From Climacium dendroides (taxonomy: Eukaryota; Streptophyta; Bryopsida; Hypnales; Climaciaceae), in assembly GCA_950106755.1 (NCBI GenBank), contig OX467091.1, positions 28,568,306 through 28,632,305 on the forward strand: a stretch of 64,000 nucleotides of DNA, read 5' to 3'. The position numbers were made by a program, and so were the translations under genes. Of this stretch, positions 23,201 through 35,106 are shown in pieces (position 1 is the first letter of the stretch; each line of letters opens with the position of its first letter). Below the pieces are notes generated by a model that was not told the DNA's origin, searched no databases, and saw nothing but the letters and a program-made list of their open reading frames with translations.

Positions 23201-24838
23201 TGTCTAGGTCTTCTGCACCACTTCTTGCTACCTCTTCTGAGTCATTCATTCAAAATGCCTCAGTGCATTCCATCATGGATTCTTTAGGAGATCCAAATGG
23301 TCCTCCTCCGCTTTGGACCCAACTGCATGACTTCATCTCCCGGGTACTTTTATTAAACATTGATCTACAATTTTTTCCTTCTTCTATTTTGCTAGTTCAT
23401 TGATATTACAATTTTTTTTACTTCTTATTCCTAATTGTGTCATTGATGTTCCAATTTATTTTCTAATTCAAATTTCTTTTCTAGGTTGGAACAGGGAGGT
23501 CCCGTCATGTGTCTAATGACAAATGTAAGCACACTGGGATTGATTTGCTCATTGCAGACATCCTAGAGAACTTGCCAGTGCCTGGGATTTCTGTACCTAG
23601 TACGGTCATTCCACCTTGGAATGTTCGACCGGAGAAGTATGTTGATACCATCTTTAAATTTGCAGAGATTTACTTGCATGACGATGCAGCACTTCTCCTT
23701 TTCCATCCAAATGACCGCGATGTTCTTATCGACGTGGAGGAGTGTGCGGAGACTTACAACTTCCGCTTGGAGTGTGATTGGTGGGGCATGAATGATCTTC
23801 CGTTGGCTTCTCTACGGAATCCATCTACTACGGTAATTGTCATCTTTATCTCTTCTTTTAGTTATCATCCATTCAATTTTTTTCTTTAATTCTTTTTTCA
23901 TTTTCTTATTTTATATTTTATATTTATATTTTCTTATATATACTAGTGAACATTTTCTTTTGGCAGTGCACCCATTTTTGGGTTCAATTATTCGTACGGA
24001 GTGGCAATGTCCAATCCAGATTCTCCATTGGCGAGAATTTTGAACACCATGACTACTTCTACAACTTTGTGAGTTCTGACTCACAACTCATGCACGGGAG
24101 TGTTCCATGGCAAGGGCCTCGGGAGAAAAATCCGGAATTTGTGAAGTCCTATATTGAGGCTCTCTCCAAAGTTGGAGATATTATATTGGATTGGAATGCC
24201 TCTACAGGTTACTTCTTACTTTCATTCTTTTTTTGCTACAATTTTTTCAGTATCTAATCTTGCATTTTAGAATCATATCATATTTGTTTTAACAGTCAAT
24301 TTCTACGGCAGGTGCTTTCATTCGTGCTTGCCAATCTCTTGGCAAGCACATTTTGACCTTTGAGGAAGACCCAGAGATCTTCAAGGCTCTTTTGGAACCC
24401 CTCATTCCCACTTCGATTCCTACTTCTGTAGTTCAGAAGAGGAAAGCTATGTGGCGAGGCATGGGAGATCATACAGAGAAGAAGCTAAAACTCAACCGCG
24501 TTTCTTCTTGTGAGTAAGTTCTTCCCTTACTTATGAGTTTGTTATATTTCTTACATTTTATGGTCTCAACTTGGTTTCTTATTCTTTAGTTACTTTGCAA
24601 AGCTCCAGCATTACCCTCATCTCCTGCTGCATCGATGCCTATGGTGTTTACACCATCAGCCAGCCTATTTCTTCCTTGCTATGCAGCAGACGCGGCGATG
24701 GTGATGGCAGCTTCAACATCTCTACCTAAACGGCGATCCAAGCGCTCATATGATAGGCGTGTTATGCAATATGTAGATGTAGAGGCCAACGAAGGTAGTT
24801 CTGAAGACGAAGACATTAGCTCTAGCATCTACAGTTAG
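20241..24838 (+). pseudogene. ParB-like plus N4/N6 methyltransferase-like fusion gene, 12 exons, degenerate
   Basis: Exons: 20241-20258, 20369-20443, 20605-21185, 21274-21469, about 21590-21777, 21880-22095, 22204-22445, 22596-23343, 23485-23832, 23967-24207, 24312-24513, 24590-24838. Most junctions are GT-AG and in phase, giving about 1030 codons. The N-terminal third is ParB/sulfiredoxin-like: IPLGRFYVPL, VDVATLEKRFEGG and FFVWDGNHKFTAWW (compare DGxHR..A). Exon 8 holds a Lys/Arg-rich coiled segment. Exons 9-11 look like a class-beta DNA methyltransferase: TVIPPWNV (motif IV, normally D/N/S-PP-Y/W), then LLLFHPND, then motif I GDIILDWNASTGAFIRA (normally DPFxGSG) and EEDPEIF. Damage: TAG at 20441 and 22666, acceptor AA for AG at 22594-22595, and phase breaks before exons 5 and 12. 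Any DNA-methylating role is inferred; the motif-IV acid is absent, so a pseudoenzyme is likely. Confidence 0.6.
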
Positions 24839-25257
24839 TTTTATGATTTGCATTTGTTTTTATTTGGATTTGGTATGGGTTAGACTTGGTCAGACTTGGA
24901 TGTGATTTGGCTTTGATTTGATTTTCATATACGCACACTATATATATTTTACATATTTTTCCTACTCCATTGTATCATGTCTAGTACCTAATATATGTTT
25001 ATTATTTCTCTAAATGTTTTGAGTATCCAAACTATCTAACATTTCAAGATCTGTTCCTTCAATTTCATCTTTGACAAGGGATTTAACATAGTTCAATGGC
25101 TGAGATGGATAAAAATGATCTACAAATTCCCTGATGGTCATCCCACGGTTATAGGTTTCATCTTAAAGAATGTGTCAAAATTCACGGTCATAGGCACTGG
25201 TATATTCATTTTTCACAGAAAAAATATTTCAAAATTACTCATTTGTTTGTGCTCACT

Positions 25258-25280
25258 GCTCACCGCTCACCGCTCTAGGC
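25258..25280 (-). repeat. Inverted partner of the 10882-10904 repeat
   Basis: Reverse complement of the 23-bp word at 10882-10904, perfect over its length. Confidence 0.7.
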
Positions 25281-25462
25281 TCACATAATAGCAATCCCCT
25301 TAAGGCGTACACGTATGGTCTATCCATCGAGAGGTCGCATGATCAAAATCGTACAAAGTCACGATACAGTATGCAACTTCTTTACGGAGAAAGCGATTCG
25401 GGTCTTTGGGAGATCTCTCCAACTGAATCACAACAACCCGGGAGGAGTCACGGTGAACATTG

Positions 25463-25644
25463 CACTATAACAAAACATGGTAAAAAAGGCCGCACTCAAA
25501 CTCAATTTATTGGCCTTTTTACCATGTTTTCGTGGCAGTCAAATCCATTGCTAAATAACTCGAAAACGAACGACTGTCATTTGATTTATTGGATGTCATA
25601 CGCGTAGTGAATTCAATTGAAGTGAATGCATATATGTTATAGTG
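25463..25644. mobile_element. CACTA-like MITE, 182 bp
   Basis: Perfect 10-bp terminal inverted repeats CACTATAACA (25463-25472) and TGTTATAGTG (25635-25644). A second strong inverted repeat near the left end (25472-25491 with 25512-25530; about 19 paired bases, one bulge) would form a hairpin. There is no coding capacity. The expected 3-bp target duplication is imperfect (TTG versus ATG), so the insertion is old or the boundary is approximate. Confidence 0.5.
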
Positions 25645-28600
25645 ATGTCTTGTTCTTGGTAGGGTGGTTACGTGTGACCAAAACTAATGTACACATCACT
25701 GATACACATAATTGTACCTAAGTACAAGTACAAATGAAACTGAAATAATTCATATGTACATGGCATATTTGTACGTTCATATGCGCACATGCATGTTGCA
25801 CTCGTAATTAATTTGAGATACACGAACGCACGCACTAGTTGACATTGAAACAGAATTGATTGATTACATGTGCATATTGGTGTTTCATATATATTTTGAA
25901 ATACAATTACATGTGCCATAGGTTCCAGTGTATGATTTTGAAACACAATTATGTGCGCACGCTACGCGCGCACACTAGCTTCATGTATATATGTATAGGC
26001 TGCATAGTGCGTGTGCGCAATCATATACATGCATTCTTATTTTTACCAAATGACGATGCATGTTATAAACATCTATTTAGATAGTCATTCATCTTCAATA
26101 ACAACTGTACACATATAAGCGCGCTAATTCTTAATTTGCGTCAATTCTAAAATGTAAATGTCTACATGCAAACGCCTACACCTTGCCTCAATCCTAAAAT
26201 GCATACATGTGCGCATGTAGATGCCTACACCTTGCCTGCATTCCAAAATACAAGCATGTACATGCGCAAAGACACTTTGCAGCAATTGTAGAATGTATGC
26301 ATGCATGTGCGCAAGCGCACTACCTCTGTACTCTTCAACTGACATTTGCATCCTGCTTACAATCACCCTTACTTTTGAAAGCACACATGAACATGTGCCA
26401 CAACTTTTTTCTGTTCAAGTATGCCTGCACAACTGCAAAAGCAAATGCAGCAACACATTTTCTATGTTTAGGTGTGATTATTTTCATGAGCTACTTCTTC
26501 CCTACTAAATTTTAAACATGCATGTTCAGGATCAAATGCACATGCACTACAATTAACATGGTCAACAGATGAATACATACTTAGAGGAAAAGCACATTCA
26601 ATCCACTACAAGTTTATTCCAACATACAATATAGTGAGAACTTATATGTCGAAAAACATTATGCAGGTCTTCTGTAAATAAGAATGGCCTATCAATTTTC
26701 AGAGTAACTTCCATATGCTACTATACAGTAGCTGCTACAAACTGAAGACTTCCATCTGCACAAATTTCATTTCCTCGGTCCTGTATTTGTATGGAGTTCT
26801 GCAAGAACAATGATGCATAAAAAACATCAATAACAACAATGAGCATTGACGAAACACAATCTAAGAATTCAAAGGCACATTCCAAAAACATTTTCAAGAA
26901 CACTACACTTCAACTTCATATGTTTTCCCAGGAGCAGAAATAAAAATTAAATCACATAATGCTTTACATTTCCGTACGTATATCTAACTCTTCTTAGCCA
27001 ATTCGACTGAACTGTTCTGCAAAGTCTTCCGTGCTCCTGTTTCATCCACGAAACTGTACCTCATACTGCACAGAAGAAGAGGCGAAACAAATGTTCTTTA
27101 CATTACCAAGTGATGATTCTAACACTTTACAATCACTAACATTATACACTTTTGGTATAATATGAAGTCCAAATCTCCAAAAGTCCTCCCTTCATTCACA
27201 GCATCCTATTTTACCATTTCACTTAATTGGGCCTTTTAAATGGCTATAGAAAGCGCACGAAGTCCATTTTTCACGGGCTACCATCTCTGCACTTTTAATA
27301 TAGACATCAATCACTGGCATGCCTACAGAAAACACTACCATCACATCCAACATTACCTACTTCTCAAAATTACCGAAGGCAAGCCAGGGCCCACAAATTG
27401 CATGGTAAATGCCGTCATCATACATGAACTATTCATACCAAATAAGCTTACAATCTCTTCAATAAGCACTCCATGAGTCCAATAATAAAGAAGGGAAAAC
27501 AGTGTACCACATGCTCTCTCGTAGCCTTCCATGCCCCCGGTGCAATCTTGGATTTGCAAACAATCTGCTCCGCACTCCACCAAGCGATTACTGCATCCTC
27601 CTTCATAGCATAATGGGGAATTCTTCTCCACATCAGTATGATAGGTGACATCGATTATCGACTTCCTCATAGACTACACTAAAACATTACACTGCAAGTA
27701 CAAAACGAGCTTCCCATTTCCACGAAACACATGACTCCCACTATCATTGACAATTCACAATTCGCAATTTGCATGGCAGCCCTATGTTCAAAAATAATGA
27801 TGCACTAAGTTGTACTAGATAGAATTCTATGCTTGTCCGAGGTATCAGAGGAAAACCAGATTGTATATGTCGATCAGTTCCGCAAACTAACTTGGTGACA
27901 CTATAAATGCACAAGCAAAGCGGCGGCACTTGCTACTATGGAAAGGTAAAAGGACGCCACAACCTCACGACGAGCCTCAACGCATCCAATACCGCCATTC
28001 CGAAAACCAACTTCGCTGTCCCTCAGCTCACCGCCATCTTTAGCGCCGTGGAACTCACTGAGAAAGGTGCTGATGCACTTCCCGGTACATTCATGAACTC
28101 TCTAATTCCGTGGCTTGCAACCATCATTTTCACTCTTCTACCTCCAATTAAATGGATTGCAGATGTAATCTTCATTTTACAACTCTCAATTCACATGAAT
28201 TGCTATCTTCATCTTCACTCCTCAACTCTCAAATTCTATACATTCTAAATGTAGTCTCCATTCTCCGACTCCCCAACTTCATGGACTGTAACACTACTAT
28301 TCACTTCTCCACCCTCAAAACCAAATGCCAACAACCCTATCAATAACATTCTGAGTTCGAAAACGTAAATCCCATGTGCGCACTTAAGAAATTCCAATTC
28401 TTCAAAACTTACTCACTTGAAATTCACAATCGTGCAACTATTAATGAACTGACTGCCAGAGTTGCGTCACTCTCATAAATATCTACCTTTTCAACAATAT
28501 CAGTAAGAATATGACAATTTTTTTGGATTTTTAAAATAGCCGACTACTCTTCATATCTACAAAAAAAGACTGGCACTCTGTATTATGGAAATGAACTTTT

Positions 28601-28806
28601 ACAACTGCCAACTCTCCAGGTACGCACTAATTTCCATCTGCCACTAACGTTTTGTCAATATCAACCACTTCCACGTCAGTATGTTGACACATACAACAAT
28701 TTATTTCACCTACATGAAAACAAGCAACACCTAAACAAACACATGGGCCTACAAGATCTACATCCTCTCATTTCCAAGCGCATGAGAGTCTTCTCCCATG
28801 GTAACT

Positions 28807-31800
28807 CTACACCAACCTACGCCAACAGAATGGTCGTGTACCTTTTAGGCTATCGTACTCGTCAATTGTCACCATCCTCCAACCTTTAGAACCCTGCGTA
28901 CTGCTTGTTCCCGTGTTTGAGAAATGGCCCCTCCTCTTCTCTTTCCCTGCTTCTCTGCTCAAAGGTGCATCCCGTTTCTTCCGGCTATCTTCAAAGTCTG
29001 AGTTGCTGTTTGTATTGTCCTGAGATAATGGGGTAATTACCTCACCGAACAACCTCGTTATTTGGTCTATTGGGGGAATCTCAATTACATGCGAAGTGCA
29101 CCACAGGATAGGTGCATTGGGCACACCCTCCACTTGGTCTACATATTGAATATCTGCTGGGAATCGCATTTTCGAATCAAACATTACAGGGGTGTTTTTA
29201 TAAAAACAACGCACCACTGTTATCATCTGTTGACCTTCTCTGCAAACCTCATTCACAGAGTCCACGCACCTTGACTTCCGATTCACTCCAGCATGGCCTT
29301 CTGCCACAACCTTCCCCACATGCTTCGGATGAAGAATCCACACTCTCGTTCGGGTCTTGATTGGATTCTGCGTATACAAAACCATTTGTGAGCAACTTCC
29401 ACATAAAAATACCCCTACATTCCACAACAGAATTTCATCTTTAATTCAGCCAACACTCAATCCATGGAACCCATCGATTTTTTCTAATGCATGCAACTCT
29501 CACAATTTGCAGTTTTTTTGTTCATTTTAGCCATACTCATAAAGGTCTTCACTGCACTCACAGAGTTCTTCGGCTGCTTATATAACACCAACTTCTTCAC
29601 AACTGAGGCGTCGATTTCAGCTAACCTCCGTTTTCTCTATACCTCCTTACCACTATGGTGGTTCACTTTCTGTCTCGATTTCCCGCCTTCATCAGTAGCC
29701 ACTTTACGTTTCTTGATAACTCTTGGATGCACAGGAGGTTCTTCATCACTCAAAGCATTCACCTCCGTCTCAGGCCGGTCGAATTCACCATCACTCTCTT
29801 CCGATGCGATATCTTCGTCTCCTTCCAAATCCACGTCATCATCAATGACCGACATTACAAATTTCCTTGTCATTTTCACCTTCTTCGAACTCCCAGACCG
29901 TTCAAAATCCACAGCCACTTTCCCTTTTCCTGAGACTAGGCCTTCTTCTTCTGCTACAAATGGCGTGTCATGTACATCTTCACGGAAATTTGCTACCTCT
30001 TCCATCATGTGAAGTCCAACATCTCTATTGCTCTTAGGCTGTGCAACCCCACTTAATCTTCCTAATCGCGGCAACACTTCCATGTCTTCCACGTATATTG
30101 CCTTTTTTTTTTTTTCGGCGGCTTTCTGCTTCATGGATGGCAGAAGCTCTTGAAAATCTCTGTAGTCAGAGAATTCATCGTCTGATGATAGCAACAGTGT
30201 CTCCTCCTTCATGATGCCAACCGTGAATTCCGAAGTATATTTCAATTTACTTGTATCAATGACCTCAGTCATTGCATTCCTCGAAACCATCTTCTACTTC
30301 CCTGATGAACCTGCTGTCGACACTTTCGCTACAAAATTCTCCTACATGCAGGAACTACGCTCGCTTGGGAGTCCACTTTTACGAATCGGTTCTCTTTCAA
30401 ATTCTTCCACCTCCGGATGCTGCAAGCTATTCACGACCTCTACCGCTGTCCGGCTGCTCTGTCGACACTTCACGGCCGTCTGATTTTTAGTGGCTGCCCC
30501 TAAGTCCTCGGGTTCCCCCAAATCCTCTTTCAAACAAGCTCGAGAGCCACAATGCTCAGCATAGAAAGACAGAACGGTGTCCATTGCGTTGTGGAGTTGG
30601 TTGTTGATGTCAGCCATTGGGATCCTCTGTGTAACTGGAAACACCGCACTAGTCGTTTTGGACACCGCGCAAGGAAGTCCCAAAGAATCCTACCATGCAC
30701 ATTTCGAATTTTTTGTGAAAATTTTGCTCTACATCCAATACATTTCTTTGCATTTCCATTCAAAATGTGAACTGCATTGACAAGACAAATCATTAAATGT
30801 TACAAAGTATACCGAGACTAGTGTGAAAGGAATTCCCGATTCCTGCTGCTCAACATTCTCGACGTCGAGTTCGTCCACAGTCTTCCCTTTCCCAAACGCT
30901 CCGTCTCCCTTCTGATACTTACAACCATTCCACAATATAATTGATTTCCAAACAAACTGATATCAACTCCTGTACACTGCATGATTATATCACAGACATT
31001 GTAATTGTAAAGAGTTTTCATTCCCAAACAACGCTGACTTCTAAAATGTCGTGCATCTGTATCCATTTTCAAATACGAACCGTTTACCCTTAAAACAAGG
31101 TCCTCCGAAAATGCAAAAGCAATTTTTTATAATGATCAATAACCATAGGAACACATACTTCGATCAACAACCCTGCACTGCTCTTCACATTATACAATTT
31201 CCAAAAGGACTGAACACGCGTTGTGCAATTCCTCATGTCCAACTGATCCATAGGACTGCAAGCACATGTCCCACTGAATTTAATGACCACTCCTAATTCT
31301 CAAGTGCCACATACTTCTGGTTGCCCATGTACTCACCCTTTCCTCATTTATTTGAATTCTGTTCATATATCACATACCTCATAAACTATCATACTGTACA
31401 ATGAGAATTACACATTATACAGAGAATTTCTACAACTTCCACTAGGATTAGCAACGTACCCAATTTGTTTTCTCTACAGCTGCATTGCCGTCGATCCGCT
31501 TGTGTTCTTTTTGCTCTTGTGCTGACTTCCACTTCTCTACCAATTGCAACCATGCCCTCTGTTTACAACCCTCCGGGTTTTTTTTCTCTCCTTCCTTTAT
31601 CCAAAATTGACGATATTGAGCTCTACTTCTTTTAAAACAACCCTTCAAAAAATTCTCCACAAACCCTGAAGGCAATGGTCTGAGCAATACAAACTGTCTT
31701 CCTACCTCCTCCATTACGTCATTCATTAAATTCTGGTCATGAACGTCTATATATGCATCATGAACTAAGGAATAAGCAGCCAACTTCAGAGCATTCAAAA

Positions 31801-31836
31801 ACTGCGACTTAAATCGGACAATGGTACCGTCCCTAT
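28807..31836 (-). pseudogene. Unknown spliced gene, 5' end cut off at a telomeric array
   Basis: Likely exons on the minus strand: 31836-31460 (acceptor GTGTAAG, donor G|GTACGT), 30917-30813 (acceptor TGTAAG, donor CTCG|GTATAC), 30626-29643 (acceptor TTACACAG, donor GGAG|GTATAG) and 29367 to about 28810 (acceptor TATACGCAG). Exon 1 reads DGTIVRFKSQF then a helical basic segment. Exon 3 is acidic (LLLSSDDEFSDY, VIDDDVDLEGDEDIASEESD) with basic patches (AAEKKKKA, IKKRKVA), as in nuclear chromatin-type proteins. Exon 4 has ILWCTSHVIEIPPIDQ and a basic Ser-rich tail. Exon 3 has in-frame TAGs at 30344-30342 and 30296-30294. Upstream coding cannot continue past the TTTAGGG array at 31861. A further exon may lie near 27670-27500. 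No family was recognised. Confidence 0.45.
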
Positions 31837-31860
31837 CTTACACTACGTTCACCTGCGGAT

Positions 31861-31902
31861 TTTGGGTTTAGGGTTTAGGGTTTAGGGTTTAGGATTTACG
31901 GG
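31861..31902 (+). repeat. Interstitial telomeric array 1
   Basis: TTTGGG, three TTTAGGG, TTTAGGA, TTTACGGG. It has the same orientation as the terminal telomere. It starts directly after the truncated gene at 31836 and is followed at once by TTACAAGAGCGTCCC. Confidence 0.95.
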
Positions 31903-32330
31903 TTACAAGAGCGTCCCTAAAGCTAGGGTTTATTTGGGCATGGTTTTTATTGCACCTACCCCCCCATTTGTGGACGTTGCGAATCCAAAAATGTTGATTT
32001 GAATCTAAATTTTTTCTTCGTTTGTGAGATATAGCAACTTTGACTTTAGGGTTTGAAAGTTTGACTTTGCAATTGTGGCTTCGTTTTGAAAACACCAAAA
32101 GTGAAAGATATCTTTTTGGAATGGGCTTCATGAGAGCTTTTCAAAAATGTCTTATTGGGATAAAAATAGCAACTTCTATTTTGGATCCAAATCGTTGTTC
32201 AAGGATATGTTGACTTTCAGATAGGGTTGCGAATGAAAATTTAGAATGGATGACCTCATAGGTCGTCGTCGTGGGACTCCAGAATGACGTGGCACTTTGC
32301 GATTGGACATTCGATGCATGAGATATGAGC
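31903..32330 (+). repeat. Telomere-adjacent module A
   Basis: Begins TTACAAGAGCGTCCC, then TTTTTATTGCACCTACCCCCCCATT and the phrase TGTGAGATATAGCAACTTTGACTTT. Related modules start at 36859, 37755, 61020 and 61658, always immediately after a TTTAGGG array. Confidence 0.75.
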
Positions 32331-33950
32331 GGATGAAGTTTGTTTCATCAAACTTCATCCATCGATTGTGGTGAATGAAAATATTGGATGATAAAGTAAA
32401 AGATGTTTTTGGAAAGCTAGAAGAAGCAACTTTAAGGTGGGGCCTTTGCATTTTTCCAAAAATAGATTTTTAGGGTTGACATACAATGCATGGCTAGACA
32501 AACACTTTTGTATGAAGAAGGGCAGTCAAAATCGGAAGTCACGAGGTTGTAGGTCTTGGTCATGGGACTCCAAAATGACGTGGCACTTGTCGATTGGACG
32601 ATCCATGCATGTCATGACCCTTATGACCCTTCAAACCTTGGATGGATGAATGCATTGATATATAAACGAATGTATGATTGTGTCATGACCTTTACGTCAT
32701 GACCTTTACGTTATGACCTTTACGTCATGACCTTTGATGGATGAATGCATTTATGAATCATGGACTAATTCATGATGAAATGTGCATTAGTGAATAAACA
32801 GGGATTGCCCGGAGATAGAGATCTCCAGAGGGTGGATTTATGCAATGGAGTTAGACAACTCCACTTGGATGACTAATGTATTGGAGTTAAACAACTCCCA
32901 GACAAGAAGAAGCATGTGGAACTTGGAGTTAGATAACTCCAAGTAGAAGATAAAGATTAGGACAAGATATGATTAGAAAAGGATAACTAGGACTTTTACT
33001 TTAATGGCTAATTTTGGATAGAAACAAGGTTAGAAAGCCAAAAGTAGGAAAAACAAGTCCTAGTCTATATTAAGGACTTATAGTCTTATTTGATAGTATA
33101 TAAGGTGGAGCTTGGGGGTGAAGAGATCATCTTTGATAGATTGATCTCTCTCTATGGTCGGGTGGTTTGAGCCCCTTATGATAACATGTATGTTTATGAG
33201 TATATCTTGTGTTCTTTATTTGAGTCTATTGTTAGAGGTCCGTAATAATGCATGAGATATGAGCGGATGAAGTTTGGTTTAATCAAACTTCATCCATCGA
33301 TTGCCATTGATGAGAATGTCGGATGATAAAGGTGAAGATGTCTTTGGAAAGCTAGGACCAGCATCTACAAGGTTGGGCTTTTGATTTTTGCCAAAAAAAG
33401 ATTTTTAAGGTTGACATACAATGGATGGCCACCCAAATACTTTTGCATGAAGAAGGGCAGTCAAAATCGGAAGTCACGAGGTTGTAGGTCTTGGTCATGG
33501 GACTCCAAAATGACGTGGCACTTGTCGATTGGACGATCCATGCATGAGATATGAGCGGATGAAGTTTGGTTTTAGGGAACTTCATCCATCGATTGCCATT
33601 GATGAGAATGTCGGATGATAAAGGTGAAGATGTCTTTGGAAAGCTAGGACCAGCATCTACAAGGTTGGGCTTTTGCTTTTTGCCAAAAAAAGATTTTTAA
33701 GGTTGACATACAATGGATGGCCACCCAAATACTTTTGCATGAAGAAGGGCCATTGAAATCCGAAGGCACGGGGTTGTAGGTCTTGGTCGTGGGACTCCAA
33801 AATGACGTGGCACTTGTCGATTGGACGATCCATGCATGAGATATGAGCGGATGAAGTTTGATTTGGCCAAACTTCATCCGTCGATTGCCATTGATGAGAA
33901 TGTTGGATGATAAAGTGAAAGATGTTTTTGGAAAGCTACGAGAGACATCT
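32331..33950 (+). repeat. Hairpin-bearing 292-bp tandem repeats
   Basis: Four units start at hairpins 32331, 33265, 33557 and 33849. The last three are 292 bp apart. The first interval becomes 291 bp once the solo LTR and one target copy are removed. Each unit has a hairpin with stem GGATGAAGTTTG / CAAACTTCATCC (one arm worn in unit 3) and shares GGTCTTGGTCATGGGACTCC and CGATTGGACGATCCATGCAT. Confidence 0.85.
32610..33247 (+). mobile_element. Solo LTR, 638 bp, with 5-bp target duplication
   Basis: Begins TGTCATGACCC and ends GGTCCGTAATA, close to the TG...CA ends of plant Ty3-type LTRs (the last CA reads TA). The flanks are ATGCA (32605-32609) and ATGCA (33248-33252). It interrupts a 292-bp tandem unit. 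Inside are 14-bp TCATGACCTTTACG repeats (32682-32732), three GGAGTTAGACAACTCC-type hairpins (32838-32942) and a TATA-like AGTATATAAGG near 33095. No internal retrotransposon domain is present. Confidence 0.75.
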
Positions 33951-35106
33951 ATAACGTGGGGCTTTTGCTCTTCTCCAAAAATTGATTTTTAACATGAACA
34001 ACATTCATGACCTTTAAAATACAGTAGTTGCTGTATTTAAGGGGTTCAAATGCTTAACCTCTGAGCGCCTAGCTCGTAGAGACTGAAAACTAGAACTTCA
34101 CGAGATACCCCCACTGAAATTAATACACAGAACAGAAAAATGAGATCCACCAAAAGTGACCGTTGAAATGGGGAAGAGAGAATGCCGCAAACCCGAATAC
34201 AAAAAATCCAGATGTTTTCACCGTCTGGATTAGAAGATTATAGTGGTCAATGCAGCGATGAAACTTGTGTGTGGACAAGAATTCTAGGGTGATCCGACGC
34301 TTTCGGAGGGGCGTTCGGGCTAGAAAGGAGGAATCTAGGCATGAATTTCGGACAGGGTCTTCAGAGCTTCGGTACCTCACATGCCTCGAAATTACAGCTT
34401 TCCTTGATGTACACAGGACCTCCGAAATGGCCCATGAATGCACATGACGGACAACGCTGACCGGCACACAGATTGGGAACAAGGTACGGGATTTACTGAC
34501 ACGGTGTCTCAGTCCCGGCAGTACGTTCGTTCGTGGACAGCCACTTGTGATCTCCCGCGCCAAAGACTCAACTGCCGTGGTCAGCTGAAATCTCAGGCGC
34601 CAGGGTAGGCGCAATAAGAGGCACAACAAGATATACAGGTACAAAAAGCAGAGGACCCTCAAACGCGATGATGGAGTCAAAAAAATACAAATTGCTTACA
34701 CATTACAGCTGCAAGCAGAGCATAATGGAAATCACGTAAAATTCAACTCAACATGTCCACAGTTAGTCATAACTGATTAGCATGTCATTTCTGATTGAGG
34801 ATGAGGCTCAAAATTCAAGATGTGCTTTCAAAGCTACGAAAGCAAGTTGTTACGAGCAACTCGTAGTCCTGCAGTAATGTCAACACTCCAGCAATGCCTC
34901 AAACTACCTGATCAATTCATCGGAAGCCCTACTTGATTGACCTCACACAATACATTTTGCTCCAACATAGCAACAATTCAACCTGCGGCCAAAAACTCAC
35001 TACAACCTCAAGCTCTCTATGAATGACCATCTACAACTACTCAAAGCTATGTTGTTGAGTGGCCGCTACCTTACTCTTGCACGCAATAATTTCTTGCAAA
35101 TAATTG
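33951..35106. other. Non-coding sequence downstream of piggyBac
   Basis: Contains a small hairpin AAATACAGTAGTTGCTGTATTT-like (about 34017-34038). A 186-codon minus frame at 34120-34680 has no recognised domain. No piggyBac terminal repeat could be identified. Confidence 0.4.

Larger units (their letters stand above)
24839..27350. other. Non-coding, AT-rich, with a MITE and a CA/TG-rich stretch
   Basis: No supported coding exon. It contains the inverted partner of the 10.9-kb repeat (25258-25280), a MITE (25463-25644) and a stretch rich in alternating purine/pyrimidine words such as TGCGCAC and ACATGCATG (about 25690-26420). Confidence 0.5.

Noticed and set aside
26124..26515. Overlapping frames on both strands (about 90-100 codons)
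   Set aside because: They follow the TG/CA-rich word composition; no motif or splice support.
34120..34680. 186-codon minus-strand frame
   Set aside because: No recognised domain, unusual composition, no homologous context or splice signals. Kept as non-coding.
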